Source: Mycobacterium alsense (GTDB taxonomy: Bacteria; Actinomycetota; Actinomycetes; Mycobacteriales; Mycobacteriaceae). From it: DNA of 64,000 bases. The stretch covers positions 186,001-250,000 of the forward strand of contig NZ_MVHD01000002.1 of the NCBI RefSeq assembly GCF_002086635.1, read 5' to 3'. The notes beneath the pieces are model-generated. The model saw nothing but the letters and a program-made list of their open reading frames with translations. It made no database searches and was not told the origin of the DNA. The position numbers and the translations under genes are program-made. Shown in pieces: positions 25,298-34,220 of the stretch. Within the stretch, counting starts at the first letter, position 1. The number at the start of each line of letters is the position of its first letter.

Positions 25298-26263
25298 TCA
25301 GCTGCGGGGGCGCAGCACCGGCGTCACCAGCTCTTTGGTGGCCAGGTAGCTGTCGAGGTTGCGGATCGCGAGTAGCGCCATCGCCGTGCGGGTCCGACCG
25401 GTGGCGCTGCCGATGTGGGGGAACAGCACCACGTTGTCCAAGTTCAAAAGCTCGGCGGGCACATGGGGTTCGTCGGCGAAGACGTCCAGGCCCGCCCCGG
25501 CCAGCCCGCCGCCCACGAGCAACTCCACCAGCGCTTCCTGGTCGACCACGCTGCCGCGCGCGACGTTGATCAGGTAGCCCTCGGGGCCCAGCGCCTCGAG
25601 GACCGCGCGATCCACCAGTTTGCGGGCCCTGTGCTCGCCCGTCGTGGCGACGACCAGGGCGTCGACCGACCGGGCCAACTGCACCGGCGACTCCGCATAC
25701 CGGTACCGCGACCCCTCGACCCGGTGGCGGTTGTGATACGCGATAGCACAGTCGAAGCCGAGCAGCCTGGTCGCGATGGCCGAGCCGATGCGGCCCAGGC
25801 CGAGGATCCCGACCTGCATGCCGCTGACGTCGGTGGCGTACGGGAACGGGCCGTCGCGCGCCCATCGCCCCGCCCGCACGTAGCGGTCGGCGGCGCCGAA
25901 ACGGCGCGCTGTCATCAGGAGCAATCCCACTGCCGTATCGGCGACCGTGTCCGACAGCACGTCCGGTGTGTTGCTGACGCCGATGCCGCGGCGCTTCGCC
26001 GCATCCAGGTCGATCGCGTCCACGCCGGCCCCGTTGTTGACGATCGCCTCCAGGTTGGGCAGCGCCGCGATGGTGTCCGCGTCCACGCCGGGGTGGCCCG
26101 AGGTCACGACCACCCGGACGTCGCTGGCGTGCTCGGCCAGGAACGGGGTGCGCTGCGGGCCGTCGGGCAGGATGGGGATTTCATAACGCTTCGCCAGCTC
26201 GTCGGCAAAGGTTGGCTCGAACGCGCCGACGCGCAGTACCGCATTGGTCTTCCTCACCGTCAC
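25298..26263 (-). CDS. D-isomer-specific 2-hydroxyacid dehydrogenase
   Basis: A 321-aa NAD(P)-dependent oxidoreductase acting on 2-keto or D-2-hydroxy acids (glyoxylate/hydroxypyruvate-reductase-like). The cofactor motif is GILGLGRIGSA, catalytic Arg is in NVARGSVVD, Glu in DVFADEP and His in FPHIGSAT, and NNGAGVDAID is also typical. GTG 26263 or GTG 26257 can start it. It is read in the same direction as the ferredoxin reductase gene upstream, with a 65-bp gap, so it may be the tail of that operon or independent. Confidence 0.92.
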   Translation of the reverse strand: MTVRKTNAVLRVGAFEPTFADELAKRYEIPILPDGPQRTPFLAEHASDVRVVVTSGHPGVDADTIAALPNLEAIVNNGAGVDAIDLDAAKRRGIGVSNTPDVLSDTVADTAVGLLLMTARRFGAADRYVRAGRWARDGPFPYATDVSGMQVGILGLGRIGSAIATRLLGFDCAIAYHNRHRVEGSRYRYAESPVQLARSVDALVVATTGEHRARKLVDRAVLEALGPEGYLINVARGSVVDQEALVELLVGGGLAGAGLDVFADEPHVPAELLNLDNVVLFPHIGSATGRTRTAMALLAIRNLDSYLATKELVTPVLRPRS

Positions 26264-26328
26264 GCTTTTATCATCCGGCGTCTTGATCCGGCGACGGTGA
26301 ACAACATGCGACCGCTCGGGCCGGCGGG

Positions 26329-27543
26329 TCAATCCGGCGGCGCGGGCGGAAACTCGGCGCGCTTGGCGACGGCATCGCGGTAGGCGTACACCCGGTTCGC
26401 GACGGTTCCCAGGACCGCGGTGGTGCGACCGGATTGCCCGTAAGCGGCTACGAACTCCCATCCGTCGGGGTCGCCCTCGACGATTTCGATCGCGTCGTAA
26501 TCGGTTGGGAAACCCAGCATCTGAACCTTGACATCGTATTGGTCCGACCAGAAATAGGGCACGTCTTCGTAGGTTTCCGCCCCATCGGGGCCCGCCAACA
26601 GCGTTCGAGCGGCTGCCGCGCCCTGACGGCCCGCGTCGTCCCAGTGTTCGGTGCGCAGGTGGCGCTCATACAGCGGATGCCACCAGCGGGCGACGTCGCC
26701 GGCGGCGACGACGGGGGCGTCCGGGCTGCTGCCTTCGGCCGCGCCCGTGGCATCGCAGACCACCCCGTCGTCGACGCGCAGGCCCGAGCCGTCCAGCCAG
26801 TCGGTCGCCGGCCTGACGCCCAGCCCCACGACGACGAGGTCGGCCGGGATCTGCGATCCGTCGGTGAGCCGTACCGCCTCCACGCGCGCGTTGCCGACGA
26901 AAGCCTCGACGCCCACGCCCACTCGGAGGTCCACGCCGTGCCGGCGGTGCAGCTCGGCCCAGCGAGGCGCCAGCTCCTTGCCCAATGCGGCCAGCAGGGG
27001 GCTGGTGGCTTTCTCGATGAGCACCACATCCAGCCCCATCGACCGGCAACTCGCGGCCACCTCCGCACCGATGAATCCGCCCCCCACCACTACGACCCGC
27101 GGCCGTGAGCCAAGCCGGTCACGGATGGCCAGGCAGTCATCGACCGTCCGGAGCATCAGCACCCCGTCCGGGACGGGTCCGCCGGGCCACTCGCGTGGAG
27201 TAGCGCCGCTGGCGATCACCAATCCGTCGAATTGCATTGACACATCTCGGTTTTCGTCCCGCACCTGGACGGTGCGCGAGGGTAGGTCCAGCTTGGTCGC
27301 CGACGCCCCTCGCAGGACGCGCGCCTCCATCTCGAATTGCGGCGCCAAGTCGACGCCCGCCCGATGCACCTGGCCGGTCAAGAACTTCTTCGAAAGCGGC
27401 GGCCGGTGGTAGGGGGCGTGCCGCTCGGCGCCCACGATGGTCAGCGCGCCGTCGTAACCATCCTGGCGCAGGGTTTCGGCCGCACGGGTGCCCGCCACGC
27501 CGGCGCCCACGACGACCACCTGTCTCAGTTGACGACGCGACAT
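26329..27543 (-). CDS. NAD(P)H:ferredoxin reductase (FAD/NAD-binding)
   Basis: A 404-aa flavoprotein of the rubredoxin/putidaredoxin-reductase type. The FAD motif is VVVGAGVAGTRAAE near the N-terminus, the NAD motif is VVVVGGGFIGAEVAAS, and PYHRPPLSKKFL and VVAAGDVARW are typical of oxygenase-coupled reductases. It begins three bases after the ferredoxin stop, so they form one unit. It delivers electrons from NAD(P)H to the adjacent ferredoxin, and through it probably to the diiron-type protein at 27732-28703. It may also serve P450s. Confidence 0.93.
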   Translation of the reverse strand: MSRRQLRQVVVVGAGVAGTRAAETLRQDGYDGALTIVGAERHAPYHRPPLSKKFLTGQVHRAGVDLAPQFEMEARVLRGASATKLDLPSRTVQVRDENRDVSMQFDGLVIASGATPREWPGGPVPDGVLMLRTVDDCLAIRDRLGSRPRVVVVGGGFIGAEVAASCRSMGLDVVLIEKATSPLLAALGKELAPRWAELHRRHGVDLRVGVGVEAFVGNARVEAVRLTDGSQIPADLVVVGLGVRPATDWLDGSGLRVDDGVVCDATGAAEGSSPDAPVVAAGDVARWWHPLYERHLRTEHWDDAGRQGAAAARTLLAGPDGAETYEDVPYFWSDQYDVKVQMLGFPTDYDAIEIVEGDPDGWEFVAAYGQSGRTTAVLGTVANRVYAYRDAVAKRAEFPPAPPD

Positions 27544-27546
27544 CGG

Positions 27547-27735
27547 TCAGTCCTTCAGCGTGATCGCCTGGGTGGGGCACGACACTTCAGCGCCTACCAG
27601 CTTTTGCCGCAGCTCCTCGCGGGGTTGCTCCTGAAGAAGATGCAGCCCGTCCTCGCGCACGTCGAACACCTCGTGGCAGATGCTCATGCAAACACCGTTG
27701 CCATCGCAGGTATCAAGATCCACCGAAACCCTCAT
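27547..27735 (-). CDS. Small ferredoxin, 3Fe-4S/4Fe-4S single-cluster type
   Basis: A 62-aa ferredoxin with cluster Cys C10, C16 and C53 (CDGNGVC, then SCPTQAI) as in P450-linked mycobacterial ferredoxins of the CxxxxxC...CP type, plus an extra C20. Residue N13 occupies the variable fourth-ligand position. Its ATG overlaps the upstream gene stop by four bases (ATGA), and the reductase follows at three bases. The most likely electron acceptor is the upstream ferritin-like protein. Confidence 0.93.
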   Translation of the reverse strand: MRVSVDLDTCDGNGVCMSICHEVFDVREDGLHLLQEQPREELRQKLVGAEVSCPTQAITLKD

Positions 27736-28703
27736 CGCACCTTCGCCTTTCCCGTCGCGTCGGCCCCCGTGATCCCCCGGGAACTGTCGGGTCCACCAGA
27801 GGGCTTTCCTTGCGCGCGCGCACGCTCGCGGGCGGCCTTCGCCACCGGCGAATACTCCAGGTAATCGACCGCCATCTGCGTGGACGCCTCATCGTTTGGA
27901 TGGTGACTTGGCCGCATGTACCGGACCGGCGTCGTCACCAGAAGCTTCCACGGACCCGGCAACCGGTACTCGCGGGCGGCCCACAGCCAGTCCCGCCAGC
28001 GCCACTTGCGATCGATGGTCGGGTCCCGGGCCATCAGGTAGCGAGCTCCGGCGATCCACCAACCGACGAACAACGGCGCGGTGAAGAACATCGAAAACGC
28101 TCTGATCCAATAGCTTCCGCAGACGTTCTGGTAGACGTCGTAGACCACCGAGCGGTGCTCGACCTCCTCGGCGCCGTGCCAACGCAGCAGGTCGAGCATC
28201 ATGGGGTCGGCCCTCGCATAATCCAGACCCCGGTTGGTCAGCACCCACTGGCCCAACATGGCCGTGAAATGTTCCAGCGCCGCGACGTCGGCCAGACGCC
28301 GATACAGCCACCACCGCTTCAACGCCGGCGGAAAGTATTTGGGCGGATCGCCGAGCGTGAACGACAGCACCTTTCCCAGCCGATCCGTATAGGGGGTGGT
28401 CTCGATGCCCTGTTCGGCCAAATGGTCCAGCACCACCTGGTGCGCCCAGGCATGCCAGGACTCCTGCTGAACGAACGGCTTGATCGCGGCCTCCAACTCC
28501 GGATCATCGACCAGCGACGAGGCTTCCAGGACGGCTTTGATGAAGTGCCGCTCACCCTCGGGCAGCAACAGGTGCAGGACGTTGATCATGTGGGTCGAGA
28601 AGGGGTCGTCCGGCACCCAGTGCAGCGGGGTGTCCGACCAATCGAAACGGACCATCCGGCGATATTTCGGATGCCCCTCGTGTTGGAGTTGGACCTCTGG
28701 CAT
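27732..28703 (-). CDS. Ferritin-like protein annotated as metal-dependent hydrolase (PF10118-like), likely diiron oxygenase
   Basis: A 323-aa helical protein from ATG 28703 with GGGAGGAG upstream. Members of this family are usually called metal-dependent hydrolases. The sequence shows a complete ferritin-like diiron ligand set: E51 (in EGERHF), E81-xx-H84 (ESWH), E144 (LEHFT) and E180-xx-H183 (EVEH). It is overlapped by four bases with a ferredoxin gene, then a ferredoxin reductase, which a hydrolase would not need. Two hydrophobic stretches near 200-220 suggest membrane contact. I infer a diiron oxygenase or desaturase acting on a lipid; the product is unknown. Confidence 0.85.
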   Translation of the reverse strand: MPEVQLQHEGHPKYRRMVRFDWSDTPLHWVPDDPFSTHMINVLHLLLPEGERHFIKAVLEASSLVDDPELEAAIKPFVQQESWHAWAHQVVLDHLAEQGIETTPYTDRLGKVLSFTLGDPPKYFPPALKRWWLYRRLADVAALEHFTAMLGQWVLTNRGLDYARADPMMLDLLRWHGAEEVEHRSVVYDVYQNVCGSYWIRAFSMFFTAPLFVGWWIAGARYLMARDPTIDRKWRWRDWLWAAREYRLPGPWKLLVTTPVRYMRPSHHPNDEASTQMAVDYLEYSPVAKAARERARAQGKPSGGPDSSRGITGADATGKAKVR

Positions 28704-28938
28704 CAGCTGCTCCTCCCGCCGACGGCTTGTGCACGGCGGCCGAGCCGAGCGCAACCCCCACGCTTGGCGACCGCTCAGACGGACGGGTACCCACGCGCCC
28801 GCGTGGCCATGCGTACCGGCGGTACCGGGTTTCCCCGACAATTCGCTGTGAACGAGTGTTTACCGGATAACGCCTGCCCGGGCCGCGCCCGCGGATTCCG
28901 CGCGGAAGCAAATGCGGCGTCGCTCGGTTGAACGCGGC

Positions 28939-29796
28939 ATGCGCATTGGTGTCGTGTTCCCGCAGACCGAGCTCGGTGCCGACCCCGCGGCCGTGCGTGC
29001 CTACGGACAGGGCGTCGAAGAACTCGGCTTCACGCACATCCTCGCCTACGACCACGTCGTCGGCGCCGACACGGCGGTGCACCGGGGCTGGCAGGGACCC
29101 TACGACATCGACTCGACGTTTCACGAGCCGTTCGTCATGTTCGGGTACCTCGCCGCGGTCACCTCGCTGGAACTCGTCACCGGCGTCATCATCTTGCCGC
29201 AGCGACAGGCGGTGTTGGTGGCCAAGCAGGCGGCCGAGGTCGATCTGCTGACCGGCGGGCGGTTCCGGCTCGGTGTCGGATTGGGGTGGAACGCCGTCGA
29301 GTTCGAGGCGCTCGGGGAGACGTTCACCAACCGCGGCAAGCGCTCGGAGGAACAGGTCGAGGTCATGCGCAAGCTCTGGACCGAACGGTCGGTCACGTTC
29401 AACGGCGCCTATCACACCGTGACCGCGGCGGGCCTGGCGCCGCTGCCCACCCAGCGGCCGATCCCCGTTTGGTTCGGTGCGGCGTCCGACCGCGCCTACG
29501 AGCGCGCAGGACGACTCGGCGACGGCTGGTTTCCGATGATGGGACCCGGCCCCGGCCTCGATCACGCGCGCGCGCAGGTGCGCAGCGCGGCGACGGCGGC
29601 GGGTCGCGACGCCGACCGCCTCGGGATGGAGGGCCGGGTCAGTTGGGTCGGGGACGCGGACAAGGCGGCCGCCGACATTGCCGCCTGGAAGGACGCCGGC
29701 GCCACTCACCTGTCGGTGAACACCATGAAGGCCGGTCTGGCCACCGTCGACGACCACCTGGCCGCGTTGGGGCGGGTCGCCGCCGACGTGGGGTAG
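28939..29796 (+). CDS. LLM-class F420-dependent oxidoreductase (285 aa)
   Basis: A luciferase-like oxidoreductase. ELGFTHILAYDHVVGAD, VTGVIILPQRQAVLVAKQAAEVDLLTGGRFRLGVGLGWN and FGAASDRAYERAGRLGDGWFP are characteristic. ATG 28939 fits the usual MRIGVVFPQ start; an upstream ATG at 28912 adds a non-conserved stretch. It stands alone between divergent and convergent neighbours. The cofactor is F420 by family, the substrate unknown. Confidence 0.9.
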   Translation: MRIGVVFPQTELGADPAAVRAYGQGVEELGFTHILAYDHVVGADTAVHRGWQGPYDIDSTFHEPFVMFGYLAAVTSLELVTGVIILPQRQAVLVAKQAAEVDLLTGGRFRLGVGLGWNAVEFEALGETFTNRGKRSEEQVEVMRKLWTERSVTFNGAYHTVTAAGLAPLPTQRPIPVWFGAASDRAYERAGRLGDGWFPMMGPGPGLDHARAQVRSAATAAGRDADRLGMEGRVSWVGDADKAAADIAAWKDAGATHLSVNTMKAGLATVDDHLAALGRVAADVG

Positions 29797-29830
29797 GTGC
29801 GGTCTCACCACCGCGAACCAAAGCCGTGCG

Positions 29831-30895
29831 CTACGCGCGCGCGCCGTGGTGAACCTGGTTTCCGCCGCGGCGTTTGGCGGCATACATCGCGTTGTCGGCG
29901 ATCATGATGAGCTCGTCCACCGCGCACGCGGCCACGGCACCGGTCAAGAGGTGCAGTTCGGCGGTGGCGGTGCCGATGCTGGCGGTGATCTTCGGGAACA
30001 CCCCGGCGAGCGCGGCGCAAAACCGCGCGGTCAATGGTCTCACGTCCGACGTCCCAGAGGTCAGTGCAACCAAAAACTCCTCGCCGCCGGCGCGGCAGAT
30101 GACCGCGTCGTCCGGAGCGTGCTCACGCAGCAGCTCGGCCACGGCCCGCAGCGCGCGGTCGCCGGCCAGATGACCGTGGGTGTCGTTGATGCGCTTGAAG
30201 TTGTCGAGGTCGAGCATCACCACCGCCAGGTGCGTATGCGACGGCGGCGGGTTGGCCAACCGGTGACCGACCGCATCGGTGAACGCCCGCCGGTTCAGCA
30301 AGCCCGTGAGGGCGTCCTCTTCGGAACGAAGTGCATACGTTCCCATCGCGCGCGAAATGCTCCAGATGCCCAGGGGCACCGACAAATTCAGAAAGTTGTC
30401 CAGCCAGAACGCGGAGACCGCCGTCGCGATGTTGACCTCACCGGCGAGCCGCACCACCGCCGCGGTGGTGACCACCACAGCCCATAGGCCGTTCCAGAGC
30501 AGGAGCTTGGGGCCGTGGAAAAACGCGATGTATCCGCCGGTGACGGCCATCGCCGTAGCCGCCAGGGCGGCGAGGGCGGCGGTCGGTTGCACGAGGCTCC
30601 AGGCGGCGACACACAACGTGCCGACCGTCAGGATGGCCTGCGACTGACGGCGGGTGGGCCAGCGCGTCAGCCACAAGAGCATCAATCCGAGAATGAACGT
30701 GGCGGTGACCACGCCGGTGACCGCCCCTACCGCACTCTCCCGGCTCGGCAACGCCGTCAGCGGTACCAACGCCGACGATCCCGCGACGATAGCCATGACT
30801 ACCTGTGCCGAACGGAGCATCCCCCGTTGGCGCAGAAACGCAGTGATCCAGTCGTACTGGTCGGGTTCGCTCAGCCACGCCCTCAGCCGCGACAT
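29831..30895 (-). CDS. Membrane diguanylate cyclase (GGDEF), second paralogue
   Basis: A 354-aa protein: about six membrane helices in residues 30-180, then a GGDEF domain with EDALTGLLNRRAF, DLDNFKRINDTHGHLAGDR and intact GGEEF at 270-274. No RxxD inhibitory site is seen upstream, as in the paralogue at 24130-25206, so product inhibition through that site is not expected. Both lack an EAL domain. It faces the LLM gene convergently. A 364-bp region without coding separates it from the phospholipase-type operon. Confidence 0.9.
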   Translation of the reverse strand: MSRLRAWLSEPDQYDWITAFLRQRGMLRSAQVVMAIVAGSSALVPLTALPSRESAVGAVTGVVTATFILGLMLLWLTRWPTRRQSQAILTVGTLCVAAWSLVQPTAALAALAATAMAVTGGYIAFFHGPKLLLWNGLWAVVVTTAAVVRLAGEVNIATAVSAFWLDNFLNLSVPLGIWSISRAMGTYALRSEEDALTGLLNRRAFTDAVGHRLANPPPSHTHLAVVMLDLDNFKRINDTHGHLAGDRALRAVAELLREHAPDDAVICRAGGEEFLVALTSGTSDVRPLTARFCAALAGVFPKITASIGTATAELHLLTGAVAACAVDELIMIADNAMYAAKRRGGNQVHHGARA

Positions 30896-31259
30896 CAGTC
30901 GGCGAACCCGCGGTGCGGTATGTGGCCAAGAGAAAGGTCTCTCGAGGATGGCCTCATCGCGGCGATGGGTCCCAACCCTCGCTCCCGTGCTTGGGCGAAC
31001 GTCGACTCACTGCACTTACCGGCCACCGGATCGGTACCCCTTTGCGACCCACCTCGGCCCCGTCTTTCACCCGTCTTTTCGAGCCGCCGCGGCACCGACA
31101 ACTTGCGAGTCCAAATGCTACTCCTTTGCGGGTGGCGCATCGCGAGTGTGGCGACCATCCGCAACGTCCCGCTGCGGTTCCCGACGTCCCGGTTTCGGAT
31201 CCGCCGATTTGGGCGACCCTGCTCCAGAAGCATGCGTCGGAGCCCGGAGGAGACCTCGC
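30896..31259. other. 364-bp non-coding region between divergent GGDEF and PLD operons
   Basis: No convincing coding frame is seen on either strand. It must contain the promoters of the divergent genes. It ends with GGAGGAG at 31246-31252, the ribosome-binding site of the 55-aa gene. I see no strong palindrome or recognised operator. Confidence 0.4.
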
Positions 31260-31427
31260 ATGGATCGGCAAGCCAACATCGACCCGCCGCCAACGCCCGA
31301 GGACGCCCGGAAGGCGACCGCGGAACAACGCGAATTGCAGGAGAAACTCGAACACCAGGACGACGACCCCGACGGACCGGGCTTGCACCAGTCCCGGCGC
31401 GACCTTCCCGACGAAAGCACACGGTAG
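31260..31427 (+). CDS. Small hydrophilic protein, 55 aa, before phospholipase D gene
   Basis: An ATG at 31260 lies seven bases after a perfect GGAGGAG ribosome-binding site. The protein is highly charged and probably partly disordered or a short coiled coil (ARKATAEQRELQEKLEHQDDD). It is followed after 17 bp by the phospholipase D-type gene on the same strand. It has no signal or membrane segment. Function unknown; it could be a small partner or leader. Confidence 0.6.
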   Translation: MDRQANIDPPPTPEDARKATAEQRELQEKLEHQDDDPDGPGLHQSRRDLPDESTR

Positions 31428-31444
31428 GACCGCAACTCGATCCC

Positions 31445-32887
31445 ATGCTGATCACCGAGCAGACCTGCTGGCGGGTCGAGCGCGCCGACCAGTTGGCCTG
31501 CGTTGTCGACGCCGCCGACTATTTTCGGCATGTCAAGGCCGCGATGCTGCGCGCCGAGCACCGAATCATGCTGGTGGGTTGGGATTTCGACACCAGGATG
31601 ACGTTCGAGCGAGCCGGTAAGGAGCTGCCCGGGCCCAATCAGCTTGGCCCGTTCCTCTACTGGCTGCTGTGGCAGCGGCCGGCGCTCGAGATCTACGTGC
31701 TGAAGTCCAATCTGCGCCTGCTGCCGGTCTTCGACGGCATTTGGTACGGCATCACCCCCGTGTCCCTGATGAATCGACTCAGCAGCCGGCGACTGCGCTT
31801 CGCTATCGACGGGTCCCGCCCGACCGGCTCGGTGCATCACCAGAAGCTCGCGATCGTCGACGATGTCTTCGCGTTCTGCGGCGGCATCGACCTCACGCTC
31901 GATCGCTGGGACACACCGGAACACCGGCACGACAACCGTTTTCGCCGAGCGCTGGGTCGCAGGTACGGCCCTCGTCACGAGGTCGCCGCCGCGGTCGACG
32001 GCGCGGCGGCGGCGGCCCTCGCCGAGAGCGCCCGGGACAGGTGGCGGGGAGCAACCGGCCGGCCGCTGGGCCCGATCGACGGTGCCGATGCAGTCTGGCC
32101 TGCCGAGCTGCGGCCGATCCTGCACGATGTCGGCGTCGGAATCGCGCGCACGCTGCCCGGCTTCGATGGCCGCCGGGAGGTTCGCGAGGTGGAGGCGCTC
32201 AACCTCGCGGCGATCTCGGCGGCGCGCCACACCATCTATTTGGAGAACCAGTACCTGGCGGCCCGGCACGTGGTCGAAGCGCTGGCCGCTCGGCTCCGGG
32301 AACCCGACGGCCCGGAGATCGTGATCGTCCTTCCGCGCAGAGGCCTGAACCGCCTGGAGCGCGAAACGATGGACGGCGCGCGCCACCGCCTGATCCATCG
32401 GCTCTGGGCGGCCGACGAGCACCGTCGATTGGGCGTTTACTGGGCGGAGACCGACGGCGGGTCGCAGATCTACATTCACTCGAAGGTTCTGGTCGTCGAC
32501 GACCGGCTGTTGCGCATCGGCTCGTCAAACTTCAACAACCGGTCGATGGGATTCGACAGCGAATGCGACCTCGCCGTCGAAGCCGACCCGAACGACGGAG
32601 CGCACGATCACATCCGACGCGCGATCGCGTCGGTCCGCCAACGACTGGTGTGTGAACACCTGGGTGTGTCGATCGATGCGTTCGGCCAGGCAATGCACGA
32701 TGGCGGGTCGTTCTTGGGGGCCGTCGAGGCGCTTCGTGGTGAGGGAAAGACGTTGCGGCGGTTCACCAGCCGGGCCGTGGCCGGGGAGGACAGCCCGCTG
32801 GCCGAAAACGACTTGATGGATCCCGACCACGTTCCGCGGTCACTGGCCCGGAGCGCGCGGCGTCTGCTCACCAGGCTGTCCCAGTGA
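31445..32887 (+). CDS. Phospholipase D-family protein with two HKD motifs
   Basis: A 480-aa enzyme of the phospholipase D/cardiolipin synthase superfamily. The first HKD motif is HHQKLAIVDD and the second IHSKVLVVDD, each followed by conserved Gly/Ser/Asn segments (CGGIDLTLDRWD and GSSNFNNRSMGFDSE). It could hydrolyse phospholipids or make phosphatidyl transfer products. There is no obvious N-terminal membrane helix as in classical cardiolipin synthases, so a soluble or peripheral PLD is more likely. It converges with the acyl-CoA dehydrogenase operon, 26 bp away. Confidence 0.92.
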   Translation: MLITEQTCWRVERADQLACVVDAADYFRHVKAAMLRAEHRIMLVGWDFDTRMTFERAGKELPGPNQLGPFLYWLLWQRPALEIYVLKSNLRLLPVFDGIWYGITPVSLMNRLSSRRLRFAIDGSRPTGSVHHQKLAIVDDVFAFCGGIDLTLDRWDTPEHRHDNRFRRALGRRYGPRHEVAAAVDGAAAAALAESARDRWRGATGRPLGPIDGADAVWPAELRPILHDVGVGIARTLPGFDGRREVREVEALNLAAISAARHTIYLENQYLAARHVVEALAARLREPDGPEIVIVLPRRGLNRLERETMDGARHRLIHRLWAADEHRRLGVYWAETDGGSQIYIHSKVLVVDDRLLRIGSSNFNNRSMGFDSECDLAVEADPNDGAHDHIRRAIASVRQRLVCEHLGVSIDAFGQAMHDGGSFLGAVEALRGEGKTLRRFTSRAVAGEDSPLAENDLMDPDHVPRSLARSARRLLTRLSQ

Positions 32888-32913
32888 TTTCCGTTTCCTC
32901 GGGTCGACTCTGG

Positions 32914-34197
32914 TCAGCGGCGGCGGGCGAAGTACTTCTTGTAATCCTCGGCCGCGGTGCGCAGTTCGGGGTCGGCTTGGAACTTCGGTTCGAATTTCGC
33001 CCATGCCGCTTCCCGCTTGGCGGGGAAGTACTCGGTCGGCCAGTACGGATGCTGCTGCGGGCGGTAGTCGCGTAGCACCCGCCTGGCGACGGTGGCCTTG
33101 TGGACCTCGTCGGCGCCGTCGGCGAGCCCCATCGTCGGCGCGCCCGCATACATCGCCTGCAGCGGCGTCAGGTCCGTCGTTCCCAGGGACCCCAGGATGT
33201 GCAGGGCGTTGTACGACACTTCCCGCAGTACCTTCGCCATCGTGAACTTGACCGTGGCGATGTCCGTGCGGGCCTCCTTGGTACTGGAATTGTCGATCTT
33301 CCAAGCCGTTTCGAGCACCAGCAGCCGCAGCATCCGGATGGCGGCATAGGAGTCGGCGATCCTCTCCTGCACCATCTGGTGTTCGGCGATGACCTTGCCG
33401 TGCGACTCGCGTGACAGCGCGCGCTCACACATCATGTCGAATGCGAGCCTGCACTGGGCGATGGTGCGCATTGCGTGGTGGATGCGTCCACCGCCGAGGC
33501 GGCGCTGGGCGAGCGTCTTGGCGCCGTCCTCGGGACCGAGCAGGTGGTCGAGGGGAACCCGCACGTCCTGGTAGATGATGTGGTTGTGGTTGCGGGGCTC
33601 CGGCTGGATCTCGACGCCCGGGGTTCGGCGCGGCACGACGAACATGCCGTTGGTGCACATCACGAAGAGAATGTCGGCCACCCGTCCAGCCGAGGTGAAC
33701 CACTTCTCGCCGTTGATGACCCACTCGTCTCCGTCGCGCACGGCGTGGGTCTTGAACAGGCTGGGATCGGATCCGCCCTGCGGCTCGGTCATCGAATACG
33801 CCGAGAACATGTCCTGGTTGAGCAGCGGCTCCAGCCACCGCTTCTTCTGCTCCTCGGTGCCGAAGGCGGCAAGCATCTCCATGTTGCCGGTGTCGGGGGC
33901 GGCGGCGCCGAACATCTGCGGGGCCTGCGAATAGCGCCCGATGACCTCGTTCAAAAGCGCCAGCTTGAGCTGACCGAAACCGGGACCGCCCAGCTCCTCG
34001 TCGAGGAAGATCGCCCACAGCCCCTGGTCCTTGATCTGTTGCTGCAAACCGCGCACATAGGCCTTGACCCGCGGATCGGGAGAGCGAACCGCGTACGGGA
34101 ACACGAAGTCGAGCGGCTCGATCTCCTCCTTGCAGAAGTTGTCGACCCAGTCGAGCTTGCATTGGAACTCGGGATCAGTCGAGAAGTCCCACGCCAT
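32914..34197 (-). CDS. Acyl-CoA dehydrogenase (427 aa), third gene of operon
   Basis: An acyl-CoA dehydrogenase of the long, IVD-like branch: TEPQGGSDPSLFKTHAVRDGDEWVINGEKWFTSAG, ILGSLGTTDLTPLQAMYAG and GADEVHKATVARRVL. The C-terminal extension (PYWPTEYFPAKREAAWAKFEPKF) is typical of this subgroup. It begins 23 bp after the previous acyl-CoA dehydrogenase gene stop. It likely acts on a CoA-linked steroid side chain, branched or unusual acyl substrate, as inference from context. Confidence 0.92.
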   Translation of the reverse strand: MAWDFSTDPEFQCKLDWVDNFCKEEIEPLDFVFPYAVRSPDPRVKAYVRGLQQQIKDQGLWAIFLDEELGGPGFGQLKLALLNEVIGRYSQAPQMFGAAAPDTGNMEMLAAFGTEEQKKRWLEPLLNQDMFSAYSMTEPQGGSDPSLFKTHAVRDGDEWVINGEKWFTSAGRVADILFVMCTNGMFVVPRRTPGVEIQPEPRNHNHIIYQDVRVPLDHLLGPEDGAKTLAQRRLGGGRIHHAMRTIAQCRLAFDMMCERALSRESHGKVIAEHQMVQERIADSYAAIRMLRLLVLETAWKIDNSSTKEARTDIATVKFTMAKVLREVSYNALHILGSLGTTDLTPLQAMYAGAPTMGLADGADEVHKATVARRVLRDYRPQQHPYWPTEYFPAKREAAWAKFEPKFQADPELRTAAEDYKKYFARRR

Positions 34198-34220
34198 GTT
34201 GGTCTCCGTTCTGCCGCGTG

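Noticed and set aside
28891-28901. GCGGA-T-TCCGC palindrome between the diiron operon and the LLM gene
   Set aside because: Too short and GC-rich to separate from background, and not phased with a start.
30896-31259. Possible SigF-type promoter GGTTT-N15-GGGCGA at 31191-31216
   Set aside because: The -10 differs from GGGTAT in several positions and the spacing is short; not strong enough to list.
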